From Typhlomys cinereus (Eukaryota; Chordata; Mammalia; Rodentia; Platacanthomyidae): a stretch of DNA of 64,000 bases. Made by a program: the position numbers and the translations under genes. The stretch covers positions 4,576,580-4,640,579 of the forward strand of contig JALPQD010000124.1 in assembly GCA_023101885.1 (NCBI GenBank). The letters run 5' to 3'. Of this stretch, positions 45,740 through 56,929 are shown one piece after another. Every line of letters starts with the position of its first letter. Positions within the stretch are counted from its first letter, which is position 1. Below the pieces are notes generated by a model, which was not told the origin of the DNA, made no database searches, and was given only the letters and a program-made list of their open reading frames with translations.

Positions 45740-45965
45740 TGATCTTTAAAAAATATTTTATTACTATTTCAAGAGAGAGAGAGAAAGAGAGGTGGTATGG
45801 TACGTCATGTCGTGCTGCACAGGTAGTTCAGAGATGACACTTTTGGAATTCAGTCCTGTTCTTTCCCGTGTAGGTTTCTGGCTGCTGGGATTGAACTCAG
45901 GTGTCGATTCGCAAACAGGAGTCTTGCCCGCCGCGCCGTCTTGCACGCCCGTGCGGTTGTGTGAT
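45740..45965 (-). mobile_element. Degenerate SINE, antisense
   Basis: A/T-rich end and GA run, then GGTTTCTGGCTGCTGGGATT and GAACTCAGGTG, as in B3-type SINEs read antisense. Confidence 0.5.
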
Positions 45966-46244
45966 TTACTGTGGGCTCTGTAGACGTGATCGTCCATTCT
46001 GCAGCTGCTTTCACGGCTCCCAAGGGCTCCGCAGAGCGCACTGCATCGCGCTGGGTCTCCCCAGTGTCTTCCCTGGCTCCTCCCTGGCTAGAGCAGGACC
46101 CTGTTCCATGAAGTCCTTCTCCGCCTACATTCTAACTGGGCCCCGGCTGCCTGGCCTCCGGAACACTCACGGTGGTATGGCTGTGGATGGTTTATTACTG
46201 CTATAGTTTCTCTTAGCATTGAGTTCTCATCAGGTCAAGGGAGT

Positions 46245-46525
46245 TGTTTCTCTATTTTTTGGTGCACGCACATGCAGTGCATGCGTGTGTATTTAAGGGG
46301 GCACTTGAGTGTATGCCTGTGGAGGTCCCAGGTGATATTGGGAGTCACCCTGGATTGCTCCACCTCCTCGTTGCTTTGCTCAGAGGTTTCCCAGGCTCCG
46401 CCTTCCAGGGCCAGAAGTGCTGGCTGCTGTCATTTCTACCTGGCATTTTTATCTGGGACCTGGGGATCTGAACTCAGGTTCTTTTGCTTTTGCGACAAAG
46501 TCTTTAATCACTGAGCATCGTCCGG
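46245..46525 (-). mobile_element. Older B2-superfamily SINE, antisense
   Basis: Contains CCCAGGCTCCGCCTTCCAGG and GATCTGAACTCAGGTTC, matching the same body as the younger copies but more diverged. Confidence 0.75.
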
Positions 46526-46844
46526 TCATTTTTTCTCCTCATTTTAAGGCTGTTTCTGGACTGAAATGTGTCTCTAGTGGACAGGCCTCGCAGGTGCTGA
46601 GAAGAATGTTTTCCAGCTGTCACAGATGTCACATTTGATGGATGGTGACGTTTACTTCTGAAAGGTCCTGTCTTTTCTTCCTGGTCTCTCTACTTAAAGA
46701 CAGTGGGTGTCAAAATGACCCGTTATTATTGAATCTAGACCTATCTCGTCTGTGCCCAGAAGGTGTGACTTATAGAGTAAGGTACACCAACTTTTGCTGC
46801 ATCTCTATTTATAATTATTATATCTTCCTTTTGGGGGGTGTATG

Positions 46845-46985
46845 TTTAGGTGTGCCCATGTGTGTGTGTGTGTGTATTTTACATGCGTGTAGGTACTTGT
46901 GCATACGTATGTGGAGGTCAGAGGTCAGCCTTGGGCTGGGTTCTTCAAATGCCAGACACTTGCTCTTGGAAGCTGAGCGGTTCGC
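46845..46985 (-). mobile_element. B3-like SINE fragment, antisense
   Basis: GTATGTGGAGGTCAGAGGTC with an adjacent GT run. Confidence 0.5.
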
Positions 46986-47089
46986 TCTGGCCTGGTTCTC
47001 ACTGCTGGCCAACCAGCCCAAGGCTCTTCCAGTCTCCGCCTCCCCGGGGCTGGTAGTAAGTCTCCTCTCTTCTCTCCTCTCTTTCTGTG

Positions 47090-47490
47090 ATGTGCGCTCT
47101 TGGGCTTGTCCTGATTTGAGTGCGAGTTGCCCCCACAGGCCCGCATGTTTGCCCCCTGAGCCGCTGCTCATGTTTGGGTAGGGCGTGGCCCCTTAGGAGG
47201 CGGAGCTTCGCTGGGGAAGGAGGCCACAGGGCAGGCCTAGGGGTTGGTGGGCCCCGCCTGCTTCTCTGGTAGCCGCCGCTTGTCCCGGCCTCGGTGATAC
47301 TGCAGGGACCTGAGCTGCACCAGCTTTTGCTGCCGCGCCATGCCGGTCCTGCCTCGTGCACTGTAAGCCAAGGAAGCCTGTTCTCCTCTTAGATTCCGAG
47401 TGCCGTCTCCCGAGGCAGACGGAGGCTGTGACAGCGGCTGGCGGTAGGAAGCGGAGGAGCCGTTCTTACAACAATGAGCCAAGGGGTCTG
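47090..47490 (+). repeat. Interspersed repeat, rodent-type
   Basis: GCGTGGCCCCTTAGGAGGCG and CTGTAAGCCAAGGAAGCC resemble a common rodent repeat that ends near a CTGTAAGCCAAAATAAACC motif. Class not assigned. Confidence 0.45.
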
Positions 47491-48109
47491 TCTTGTAAAC
47501 TGGGCTCCCCCAGAAGGTCTAGACGAAAGATTTCAGCCTGGTCAGTTATGAGAAGGGTTGTGGGTCCACGTGAGGATCGTGCTGTGCTGGCTGGGCCTGG
47601 AATTGCCTATGGAAACACCGAGCGATTCTCAAGGAAGCCACCCACCGCTTATTGAGTGTGTTTCGCTTGGTGTAAGCAATTCAGCTATCCAGAGGAACTC
47701 CCCAAACCAGAATGTGGTTTTTCTGTACAAAAGTCTGTTTTGAGAACTAGTTCATCATTCGGGGAACAAACGGGCCCGTATAGTCCATTTCCCTATGAAT
47801 AAATCAACTTTCCATTTGCTGTAACACATGTCTGGGGTTCGTTCCTGGTCGGCACCAGGCAACATGAAGAGGACGTTCTCATCCTCCCTGGACGTGGGCT
47901 TTTCTCTGCTACACCTTCTTTGAGTGGGTTTTCTGCACCTTTGCTCGTGGTCAGCAGCAGATTTTAGACAACCGTTCAAAGCTCTCCTTCAGTAAAAGGA
48001 GATTCCTTCTAAAGAAGAATTACTTACCACAGTCCACCACGCTGCCAGCTGCCTTCCAAGTTCTAAAGACTCTGCTTCATTGTTTACTTGTGTTGCTTCT
48101 TTCTTTTAA

Positions 48110-48225
48110 TCGTTGAGACAAGGTCTTGTGTGCTCCAAGCTGAGCGCCAGCTTGCTGTATAGCGGGCATGACCTTGAACCCAAGATCCTCCTGTCGGCTC
48201 CTGAGTGCTGGGCGACAGGTCGCAT
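48110..48225 (-). mobile_element. B1-like SINE, antisense
   Basis: GAGACAAGGTCTTGTGTGCTC and CCTGAGTGCTGGGCGACAGG. Confidence 0.65.
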
Positions 48226-48610
48226 CACCGTCACAGTTAGGGATAGGTGTCAACCTGAGGGTTGAGGGTCAAGCTCTGGGCACACTTGCAGAGAGTCCAT
48301 GGTCGAGTGAGGCCCTGAGCAGGTCTGCAGGAGATTGTCTAGTTAATGAAGAAGCTCAGCCCGTGGTGGGTAGGGCCAGGCCCTAGGGCACATGAGTCAG
48401 TTGGAGGGAGCTGGTGGGGAAGCTGCCATCCTCGGGCGCCCTCGGCCAGGCACGCTCATCTGGCAAGGGAGGGGTGACCGTCTCTCTGCAGTCCTGTGGC
48501 TATGGTGTGGCGAGTTCCTTGGCTCGTGGTGTTGGTGGCTCCGCTGCCGACCGGATGAAGAGCTGTAACCAGACTATCGTAGGGAAAAATAAACCCCTTG
48601 CTCCCCTATG
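48225..48610 (+). repeat. Dispersed repeat, inverted relative to 48995-49335
   Basis: Reads GGTGTCAACCTGAGGG through AAAAATAAACCCCTTGC. Its first 180 bp match the reverse complement of 49330-49160 at moderate identity. Confidence 0.65.
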
Positions 48611-48994
48611 AGCCATTTGGTCATGAATGTGTCAGCACATGCGGCTGACCGCTACATTCATGTGTTTGGTTTCATATAGTTCTGGAAGCAAACACAGGCT
48701 TCCCAAGTGCTAGGCTACTGACTGCATCCCAGCTCTAAATAACGTACTGAGTGCGAAAGACGCAAGTCCTCAGAAATAACAGAAAGAAAACTACCTTAGG
48801 AGAAAGAAAGGAATAGTATCAGCAAAACCCATGTTTCGGGTAGTTGGTGGGGGGGGGAAGAGGGGAAAGAAGAAAGTGGGGGAGAAAAGGAAGAGGGGGA
48901 GGGGACTGGTGCATTTTGGTCTTTGTACCTGTGGTGGTCGTTTTTCAGATGTTGCTGCAGCCGCCTGCATGGCTGCTGATAAAAGACCCAGGGA

Positions 48995-49335
48995 ACAAGG
49001 GTTTATTGTCTCTTACGATTCCTGGTTACAGTTCTCAGTCCAGGGAGAGCACACACCAACACCAGGGCCGAGGGAACGGACCACACTATTTCTACATAAT
49101 GGCTGAGAGAGGGACGATCCTTACTTGCCAGATCCTTACTTCCTCATCTGACTCTCAGTATTTTATTCACCTGTTCAGGGCCTCGTCCCATCCGCCATGG
49201 GCTGGGCCTTCCCCATCAGCTAGACAGGTTTGCTCTGGACCTAACTCGACCACTAATTCCCTACAAATGTGCCCAGAGCTCAAACCCTCGACTGTCAAGC
49301 TGACACCTGTGCCCAGCTATGACAGATGTCAGCTC
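48995..49335 (-). repeat. Dispersed repeat, second copy of the 25855 family
   Basis: See 25855-26225. It carries an internal short deletion around CAGCTAGACAGGTTTGC. Confidence 0.8.
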
Positions 49336-49690
49336 CACAGTAGGGAGTTGAGTCTTGAGCACAGCTGCGTGCGCAAGTGCCTTGGTTAGCGCCAACCTGC
49401 AGCAGATTATCCAGCTGACGTGGGAAGAGCCAGCCCATGGGGGGTGGGGCCGTCCACTGGGTAGCTGGGTGAGACGGAGGGGCTAGGAGCCGACTGGACT
49501 TGGCAGACCATCCCCTCTTCCTGTGGGGCCGGTGTGGCTGGCTCCCCCCCCATGATGGACTCTGACCTCGCGTGGTGAGCATGACTAAAAGCCCCTCAGT
49601 CCCCCTAAACATTTGGAGTGTGTCGTCATTATCGCAGTGGGAAGACGAATCTAAGACAGTATCTTTGCTTTGTATCGTTTCTAAGAAGCG
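49335..49690 (+). repeat. Related dispersed repeat, opposite orientation
   Basis: TTGGTTAGCGCCAACCTGCA, GGAAGAGCCAGCCCATGG and CATGATGGACTCTGACC follow the order of the same general repeat type. Confidence 0.5.
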
Positions 49691-49699
49691 GCTGGTTTC

Positions 49700-50295
49700 T
49701 TTGTACCTCAAACACCTTCTGAAAGTCAGAATCTCTGGGGCTGTGGGTGGAGAAGTAATTTCTGTCTTTGCCAGGTCAGGGGGCTGGACCCGGCCTGCCC
49801 TCTGCTCCTCCCTGTGACACACAGGGCTGGGGGAGATAAGGGAGTATCTCTTCCCATCCACTACAGGCCGACAGACCCCACTTTGAGCACATCTGTAACT
49901 CTGGCCTCTATCCCGACTAAACTGAGTCCCCCCCCCAGCTTACGTGACATCGCTTCGGAAAAATAAAGCTGACGTCAGGCCTCCCTCTCCTTCCCGTACT
50001 GTTCTCGACTGGTCCATGCAGTGTGTTTTATTTTTCTCCCCTGTGCAAGATGTTTTGCACTAGAGAAGCTGAAACCAGGGCACAACAGGAGGGCGTTCAC
50101 ATGTAGCCGCGCATCTAGTCGCCAGGAGGGCTTGAAAACCAGCCACTCATGGCAGTACCTGGAGGTTTGGGGAAGTTTCTAGAACAAGTCCAGTTTTGAA
50201 GAGGTGGGGGGACCATTTTATTCTCTGTTTCCTATGCAGAGCAAAGGGAAGAATGTAGTGGTTGTCAACATGTGTCTGGGACATAGGTGTGGTTT
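49700..50295. other. Intergenic, nothing recognised
   Basis: No gene or repeat is identified. Confidence 0.5.
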
Positions 50296-50309
50296 AAGAC
50301 CTGGCTTCA

Positions 50310-50582
50310 TGGGCTGGAAAGTTAGCTCAGGGGTTAAGCCTCCGCCTTCCAGGTGGAAGGTCCTGAGTTCAGATCCCAGATCCCACGTATAGACGCCAGG
50401 TGGAAGCGAGGGCGGCCTGCGTTTCTGGTCCTGGCAGGGCGGAGCCTGTGAATCCCGGGGCAGAAGGAGGTGGAGGCGTCTGTGGTGGTTCCCGAATTCG
50501 TCCGTGGTTCTACACACACACGCACGCGCACACACACATACACATGCACACACGCACAATTGAATAAATAAATTAAAAAAAA
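50310..50582 (+). mobile_element. Long-body B2-superfamily SINE, complete
   Basis: GGGCTGGAAAGTTAGCTCAG head (A box), GGTCCTGAGTTCAGATCCCA (B box), CpG-rich body and an AATAAATAAATTAAAAAA tail. A perfect 14-bp duplication, AAGACCTGGCTTCA, flanks it at 50296-50309 and 50583-50596. Confidence 0.95.
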
Positions 50583-50599
50583 AAGACCTGGCTTCAGGT

Positions 50600-51460
50600 C
50601 ACGCGAGCTTGGGAAAAGCTGTTTTCTTTGCTTTTTAAGTGTTTTTAAAAGAGTTGCTGAGAGGTTAGGGAGAGAGGCAGAGCCCATGGACGTGGCCTGG
50701 GTTGCAGTGTGGCTGTCGCGGCGTGTGACACCCAAGCCCCTACCATGGCATGAAAGGGCAGCTTTGACGCACAACCCCAGCCAGACTTGAGTTTGAATTT
50801 TGCCCCTGATCCCTACACACAAAATGAAATACCTTGTGGAACGGAGCCCATTGAGCAGGGTTAGAGTGCGGGTCCAAGGCGGCAGCGTGGACGCCGGTTG
50901 TCCAGCGAGGTCGTCCCTTGTTCCTGTGGCCTGTGAAAGGCAGGACGCCAGAGGCTGGTGGCTGGGGTAGCGTCACGTGGGGCGCCGGCTAATCGGCTTG
51001 AAAGGGGCCTGGACATGTATGTCAGTTCCCATCTCGTCAGCAGAATAATGTGAGGTGCTGCCGCGCCCAGCCTTGGGTCAGGGGTTCAGTTAGCAATCCA
51101 TCCGTCCGGGCCTGGCTGGGTAGAGAGATAAATGAATTCTCACTGCTCCACTTGCCTGATTAGTCCATTTGCATAATAGTAGCCACTCTGGGGAGAGTAG
51201 TTTACTCTTTATTTTCTTCTGCAGGGATTTGGGCAAGAAAAGGTTTAAATTCATTGGAAAGGACCGCATGCGAGAAGTCAGGGGCTCGCTGGGGCCTGTG
51301 GAAGGAAGGCATCTCCCCCAGAGAAGTTTAACTCTTCCTGGGGCCCCCTGGGCCTGGGCTCTTGGCTCCCCAAGGGTTTAGGGGAGGAGCAGTGTGTCCC
51401 TGGAGAGACATCCCCCTTGGGTCTGGAAATAAGTTCTGATAGACTCAGCTTCCCTGAGAA
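50600..51460. other. Intergenic; perfect octamer
   Basis: No repeat is recognised. ATTTGCAT lies at 51167-51174 in a locally AT-rich patch. Confidence 0.4.
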
Positions 51461-51464
51461 TTTT

Positions 51465-51481
51465 TATTTTATTTAATGCGT

Positions 51482-51532
<51 letters not shown>

Positions 51533-51700
51533 GGCACTGTGTGTCCCTGTGGAGACTTCGGGAATCCTCCTGGATTGCTTCTGTCTCCTTTTTGCTTTGC
51601 TCTGGGATTTCCCGGGCTCCGCCCACTAGGGCCGCAAGTGCAGGCCACCACACTAGGCCCTTGACAACTGCAGAGACAGGAGCCATGCCAAATGGCTCTG
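51465..51700 (-). mobile_element. B2-superfamily SINE, truncated, antisense
   Basis: GT then GA runs, GGGATTTCCCGGGCTCCGCC and GCCGCAAGTGCAGGCC body; the tRNA-like head is missing. Confidence 0.7.
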
Positions 51701-53580
51701 CAGACAGCAAGGATCCGGAAGTCAAAGAGACTCACCCCCTGACCCAGGCACGTAGAACTAGGGTGCTAGGAGCAGAGATGAGGAGGGACGAGAGGCCTTG
51801 AGAGGCTCTGCAGGGGGACCCGCCTTCCAGCTGTTCTGGTCCTGCTTTCTCCTTTTGGCGAGAGCAGCAGTGGCCCGTGCACCCGTGCACGAGTCTGAGA
51901 CTGTGGAGTGCACCTAGAGCAGCACCCTCTTGACCTGCCAGCTGCTTGTGCTTTGAACCGTGCCCCAGTGCAGCCGCGTGTCGTGCAGCTGCGTCCAGCG
52001 GTGGCCAGCGCACCCGCCTGCAGCTGCGTGGTCATGCAGCATCGCAGGGCTGCCTGGTGTTCCGAGTTGCTTGGTCCGCCCCCTGGCCTTCTCGTTGACT
52101 GACCTGGGGCCCAGGATGAGTTTGTTAGTCTCTGGTTTGAGGCTGTCCAGACCTGGAATGACAGACTCCTCTTCAGGTGGGTGGTCATGAGTGGCTCCTG
52201 GCTTGAGTTTGGGCTTTCTAATGATGAGCTGACGATTCATTTGGAGCTGATTAACCCAGGAGCAGTGTTTCTTTGGCCCACAGGTCTAACAGCCCATCAG
52301 CATCTGTGTTTGTTTTCGCGTCGAGTCCACCCTTGGCTTACCTCGGGCCTGTGGCTCTCGGGCCTGTGGCTCTCGGCCTTTCTTCATCAACAGAACTTTC
52401 TTGGATGCAGTGAGCATGCTCCTATGCCCAGCTCGTTTCCAACTCCCGAGGAAGTGCCTATCCCTTCCCCAGTCATTTCCTATTCCACCCCCAAAGTGGC
52501 CACTAAAACCTTTTCCCCCCTGGACCACTCTGCCCACATCCCCCTCTTCCCCTAAGCCCCTGACCCATGTCTCCAGCCCCCACAGGGCCTCTTGCTAAAG
52601 AACTATTTTTCTCAGTGTCCAAGTGCCTCTCTCTGACTATGGGGGAGGGTTGGCCTCCTGGGCTCCCGTAGCTGCAGCAGCTGCTGGCAGAGGACCGAGG
52701 CTACTTTCCTCTAAGAGCCTGAGCAGACCTCCGTGGCTCCAGCCCCAGGGGAGAGCAGCGGGCTGAGAGCACATGAGCGGTACCGACCATGCAGCTTCTG
52801 TGTGTCTTCTGCACATTGGCTTTGACGAGCGCTTTCTCCCCACATGCTGCCATCCCCGCCTTTCCTCGTCACTGGCTGATGGGCAAAGCCATCGTGGCTG
52901 CCGGTGGGCGCCAGCCTGCAGCTGGAGCTCCTGGTTCCCGTGTGCCCAGCGGGTGGGAACCTCAGCCGAGGGCTCTGAGCCTCTCAGAAGCCGACCGACC
53001 GACTCCCCCACGGCTGCCGAGCAGAGGGGCAAGACCGAGTCCTCTGCCTTTCTGGGACCCCTCCCTCCCCAGCAAATTCTGGCTCTTCTCGTGGGCTCGG
53101 AAACAAGGGGTGCGCTTGTGGACTCTGACTCCAGAGGCGTGGGACCCCTTTCAGAGATTGGGCTCCCCTGGCTGGTCCAGCAGCTGGTGGCCGTCCCCAA
53201 GGCAGGAGGGACAATCAGTCACAGCTGGAGACCTTGTCAGAATGACGTCATTCCTCGGGTCTGCCCCGTCTCCTTGGCAGCCTGGCAGACGTCATTCTGA
53301 CTCCCAGCCAGCTGGAGATGCTGAGGACGAAGAAAGAGGGGGACGGACCCCAGGCCTGGGGAGAAGTTTTCCAAAGGCCTGTCCACGCCCGTCCCTTTAC
53401 CCTTCCCGAAGCATGTCTCCTGTGTTTTGTCCCAGAATCAAGCCGACATGAGTCCCTGACTAGACAGTTCACCTGCCTTGGTGCAATGACGTAAGGCAGG
53501 GCGCCCGGCATAAGGCACTGCATATGGGCTCCCAGGGATGCTCCGAAGGTGCCAGTGACTGCACGGGAGAACTGCGTGCT
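51700..53580. other. Intergenic, nothing recognised
   Basis: GC-moderate sequence. Open frames of up to 220 codons show no family features and overlap each other on both strands. Confidence 0.5.
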
Positions 53581-53584
53581 GTGT

Positions 53585-53690
53585 GATGTGTGCTGGCACT
53601 GTGGATCTGTGGCCTCCTGGCTCAGTGGATCTGTGGCCTCCTGGCTCTGTGGCATCGTGGCTCCGTGGTTCCGTGGCTTGGGCTCCCTGC
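53585..53690. repeat. Short tandem repeat
   Basis: Two copies of TGGATCTGTGGCCTCCTGGC followed by degenerate CGTGGCTCCGTGGTTCCGTGG units. Confidence 0.75.
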
Positions 53691-53914
53691 TCAGCAGTGC
53701 ATCTCATCACACTGGAGCTGTCCTCTCCATTCAGCCCTGGCCTGTGCTGTCTCCCACCTGGGATGTCTTCCTCCTACCACTCCACTAGGTGCTTCCTTCA
53801 GATCCCAGAGCTGTTCTCCGAGAGAGACCTCCGAGCTCCCCCAGGCTGCTTCACAGAGTCATCTTGCATGGAAGCAAAATGTGATGGGCCATTGTGTGGG
53901 TGCACACAGGGAAG

Positions 53915-54290
53915 TGCACACGCACACACGCGGACACTCAGACACCCAGACATAGGCAACACACACACACGCACGCACACACACATGCACGCACGCACAC
54001 ATGCACACACACACGCACGCGCACACACATGCACGCACGCACACATGCACGCAGGCACGCATGCATGCACACACACACGGACACTCAGACATCCAGACAT
54101 AGGCAACACACATGCACGCACACACACATGCACGCACACACACATGCACACACGCACGCATGCACACACGCACGCATGCACACACGCACGCATGCACACA
54201 CGCACGCATGCACACACACACGGACACTCAGACATCCAGACATAGGCAACACGCACACACACGCACACGCACGCACACACACACCCTGTT
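53915..54290. repeat. CA-rich higher-order tandem repeat
   Basis: The block CGGACACTCAGACATCCAGA, with one base different in the first copy, recurs at 53931, 54078 and 54221. GCACACA/GCATGCACACAC arrays, including 16-bp units, lie between the blocks. Confidence 0.88.
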
Positions 54291-54954
54291 TCTCCCAAAC
54301 CACCTCACTTCCCGCTCCTGGGCACTCAGAAAAGATGAACGGAATGAGTAGATGATCTCATTTAACCCTAGGGCCACCCTATCGCTTGGCTGTCTTTATT
54401 ATCCCATTTTACACAAGGGAAACTGATCTTGGAAAGTCAAAGCATCGAGGGCCGGATATCAAATCCAGCACCATCTGCCTCCATCACTCTTGGTCCTTCT
54501 GCTGTACAGCACCAGCCGTGTTGCCCCTCAGTGACATGCCAGGTGCATGGGCAGCTGGGGACAGCCCTCCAGGGACCAAGGACGGCCCAAGTCCTCTGTG
54601 CTAGCGGGAGGTTCCCACCCACCTCTGGGTCAGCGTAGCTCCGAGAACACCTTTCACTTGCTGATGTGACTAGGACTCGCTGTGACTTTTGTCCCCGTGA
54701 AATGTCTGTGGCTTAGTAAATCTTACGGTCTATTGGGTCTGCGCCCAGAGTTCTCTGGGGTGCTTAGGACTTTGCTGCATCTGGCCGGCCCCTCGGGATG
54801 CCTGTGTTCCTGCTGCAGCCAGGGTCTGCGCCCGCGTGAGTCGCTGTGAAGTTTCGATTCACCTCGTTCCGCACTCTTGGGGGGTCCTGAACCTCGTGCG
54901 GCTCCAAAGCAAGCCCTGCTGGGCTGTCAGCTCTGTGACTCTGGTGGAAATGAT

Positions 54955-54992
54955 CTTCTGCCACTTGGCTATAGAAAGTCAAGTGGCAGAAG
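54955..54992. other. Perfect 13-bp inverted repeat
   Basis: CTTCTGCCACTTG at 54955-54967 and its complement CAAGTGGCAGAAG at 54980-54992, with a 12-nt loop. No gene context is recognised. Confidence 0.85.
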
Positions 54993-54999
54993 TAAATGA

Positions 55000-55500
55000 A
55001 CCTACCACGTCTACAAAGGGATAGGCGCAGAATTGCCAGCGATATTTATGTGCGCATTGTGCTCCCAGAAATAGCCGATGGCAGCAAGTCGTCAGTTACT
55101 ATGACAAAGTGACTGAAGAAATCAATCTGCCAAGTGTGAATAGCGCTCAGTGGGCTTCAAGGGACTCAGGTTCAGGCACCCACAAAGCCGAGAGAAGTGG
55201 GGGCCTCGTAGCGACATGACCTCCATCGGAGAGCATATAAATTAGCCAAGATGTAGGTAACGTGGTCTGCCAGCCCCCCGAGTAGGGATTTCAATATTCG
55301 CACAGAAACGAAAAGCCCTTTCAGAGGCAAGTCCAGCTATGTAAACGACATTCAAATCAGGCCTTCTGCCCAGAGAACACGAGAAGCCTTTTGAAACAAT
55401 ACCCACCAATTCCAAAGGGGGCGCAGGAATTTCACCTTTCCAATGGCCAATCTTATTTGCCCGGAAGCAATGTATTATAGGCAAGCATGAGTCCGTCTCA
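55000..55500. other. Intergenic, single-copy looking
   Basis: No repeat or gene is recognised. Confidence 0.45.
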
Positions 55501-55504
55501 TCTG

Positions 55505-55780
55505 GCGGATGGGTGAGAGACAGATTACACAGAGGTAGATGATTGATAATGATAAACAGATTATAGGCAGATAGATTGAAAATAGATGGTAGATGATAGG
55601 TGGTGATTGACATGATAAACGATAGATGACAGATTGACAGATGGTAGCAAATGGGTAGTTAGTTGCTAGATGGTAGACTGACAATTGATGATAGATTGGC
55701 AGATGATAGAAGATAAGTGATAGGTTGACAGATGATGAATGAATGATGTAATAGGTAGGTAGGTCTTTACAAAAAGCAAA
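55505..55780. repeat. GATA/GACA-type degenerate microsatellite
   Basis: Repeated GATAGATGACAGATTGACAG-like units, imperfect. Confidence 0.85.
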
Positions 55781-56250
55781 TTACATAGATGATGGAAAAA
55801 TAGATAATGCTTCCGACCCCACAGGAAGCATTGGATTCTAGACCATCTTTGATTCCTTTCTAGTTCAGAGGGATTTTCAGATAAAGACTTTTTATGAGTA
55901 AACACCAGGTGAGTTTCCACTGTCAATAAAAAGAGAGATGAGCCACTTACTGATACCAGAATTGTTTAAAGAGACACACATGGCTTTTGAAGTGAGGTTT
56001 GGAAGAGCAAGATGGTGAAAGCTATAAGGTGCCTCTTTTTATTCACATTATTTTTGTTGATTGGGGTGTGGTTTGGGCTGATCCTTATAAATATATGTGC
56101 AATGTGAAATGCCAAGATTTGGAGAAATTTGACATCCTTTAAAGACAAGGAATCACTGGAGCAATTACAATCAGAAAAAGAAAGGGATTTATTTTTCTTT
56201 AAAAAAATCCAAAATTTTCAAATTTCTTTATATTTCTAACCAATAGGTCA

Positions 56251-56330
56251 CAGGCTGGGAGTGCAGTTCAGTGGTTGCGTGTTGGCTTAGGAAGCACGAG
56301 GTCCAGTCTCAATTCCCAGAAAAAGTCAAC
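56251..56330 (+). mobile_element. ID-like SINE in left arm
   Basis: GGCTGGGAGTGCAGTTCAGT and GAGGTCCAGTCTCAATTCCC (A and B boxes) with an A-rich end. The mirror copy in the right arm is on the minus strand at about 56843-56921. Confidence 0.75.
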
Positions 56331-56429
56331 AAAAAACTCTCTGGACTGGTTCTCATACATTTAAAATAAAAATGCTAAAATAAGATTTGTCCTCCAAATA
56401 AATGTGGCTTTATGTAGTAAGAACCTATG

Positions 56430-56590
56430 AACCACCAAGTGGGGTAGTTCATGCCTGTAGCCCGTAATCCCAGCTGGATTTGGGAGCTAGAGGCAGGAGG
56501 GTCATGGGTTCAAGGTTAGCCCCAGCTACATAGCAAGTTTGAGACTAGCCTGGACTACATGGGACTACATGTGAAGAGGAACCTAAAATT
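56430..56590 (+). mobile_element. B1-like SINE
   Basis: GTAGTTCATGCCTGTAGCCC, AATCCCAGC, GTTCAAGGTTAGCCC and a B1-like TAGCAAGTTTGAGACTAGCC. Confidence 0.8.
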
Positions 56591-56929
56591 CAGATGAGTA
56601 GCCATGGCACTTGAGATTTACACATGTGTACACATGCACAGTACACAGCAAATAGCTCAAAGTACCAAAACGTAGGATTGCTAGGCGCCTATCAGTTTAA
56701 TAAATTGTGATACACATGTACCATTAACAAGATGTTTTCAAAGATTTTTCAAGTCAATTGAAAAAAATAGATCCTGTGCAAGCTGGATCTGTGCAAGCAT
56801 TTTTATCCTAAATGTATGAGAACCAGTCCAGAGAGTTTTTTGTTGACTTTTTCTGGGGATTGAGACTGGACATCGTGCTTGCTAAGCCAACACACAACCA
56901 CGGACCTGCACTCCCAGCCTGAAGACCTA

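Larger units (their letters stand above)
43060..46810 (-). mobile_element. L1 3' fragment, antisense, with nested SINEs
   Basis: On the minus strand, 44379-44146 encodes a recognisable L1 ORF2 C-terminus (WIMKTWHIYTVECYSAIKKD, then FAGKWMELE, ending SLISGS). Plus-strand sequence at 44560-45000, 45540-45735 and 46540-46800 matches the antisense of more upstream ORF2, interrupted by stops and frameshifts. The pyrimidine-rich 43090-43230 would be the purine-rich L1 3' UTR tract. SINEs at 45217-45507, 45740-45965 and 46245-46525 interrupt it. Inactive. Confidence 0.8.

Noticed and set aside
51625..51660. CTCF-like CCACTAGGGCCGCAAG in a SINE
   Set aside because: The GGGGGC core is broken, and other copies of the SINE diverge further from the motif.
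52773..53451. Overlapping open frames of 175-220 codons on both strands
   Set aside because: No recognisable domains, no good codon pattern or splice signals; GC-rich DNA gives long chance frames.
53583..54355. Long open frames over the CA-rich tract
   Set aside because: His/Thr or Cys/Val repeats from simple-sequence DNA; not coding.
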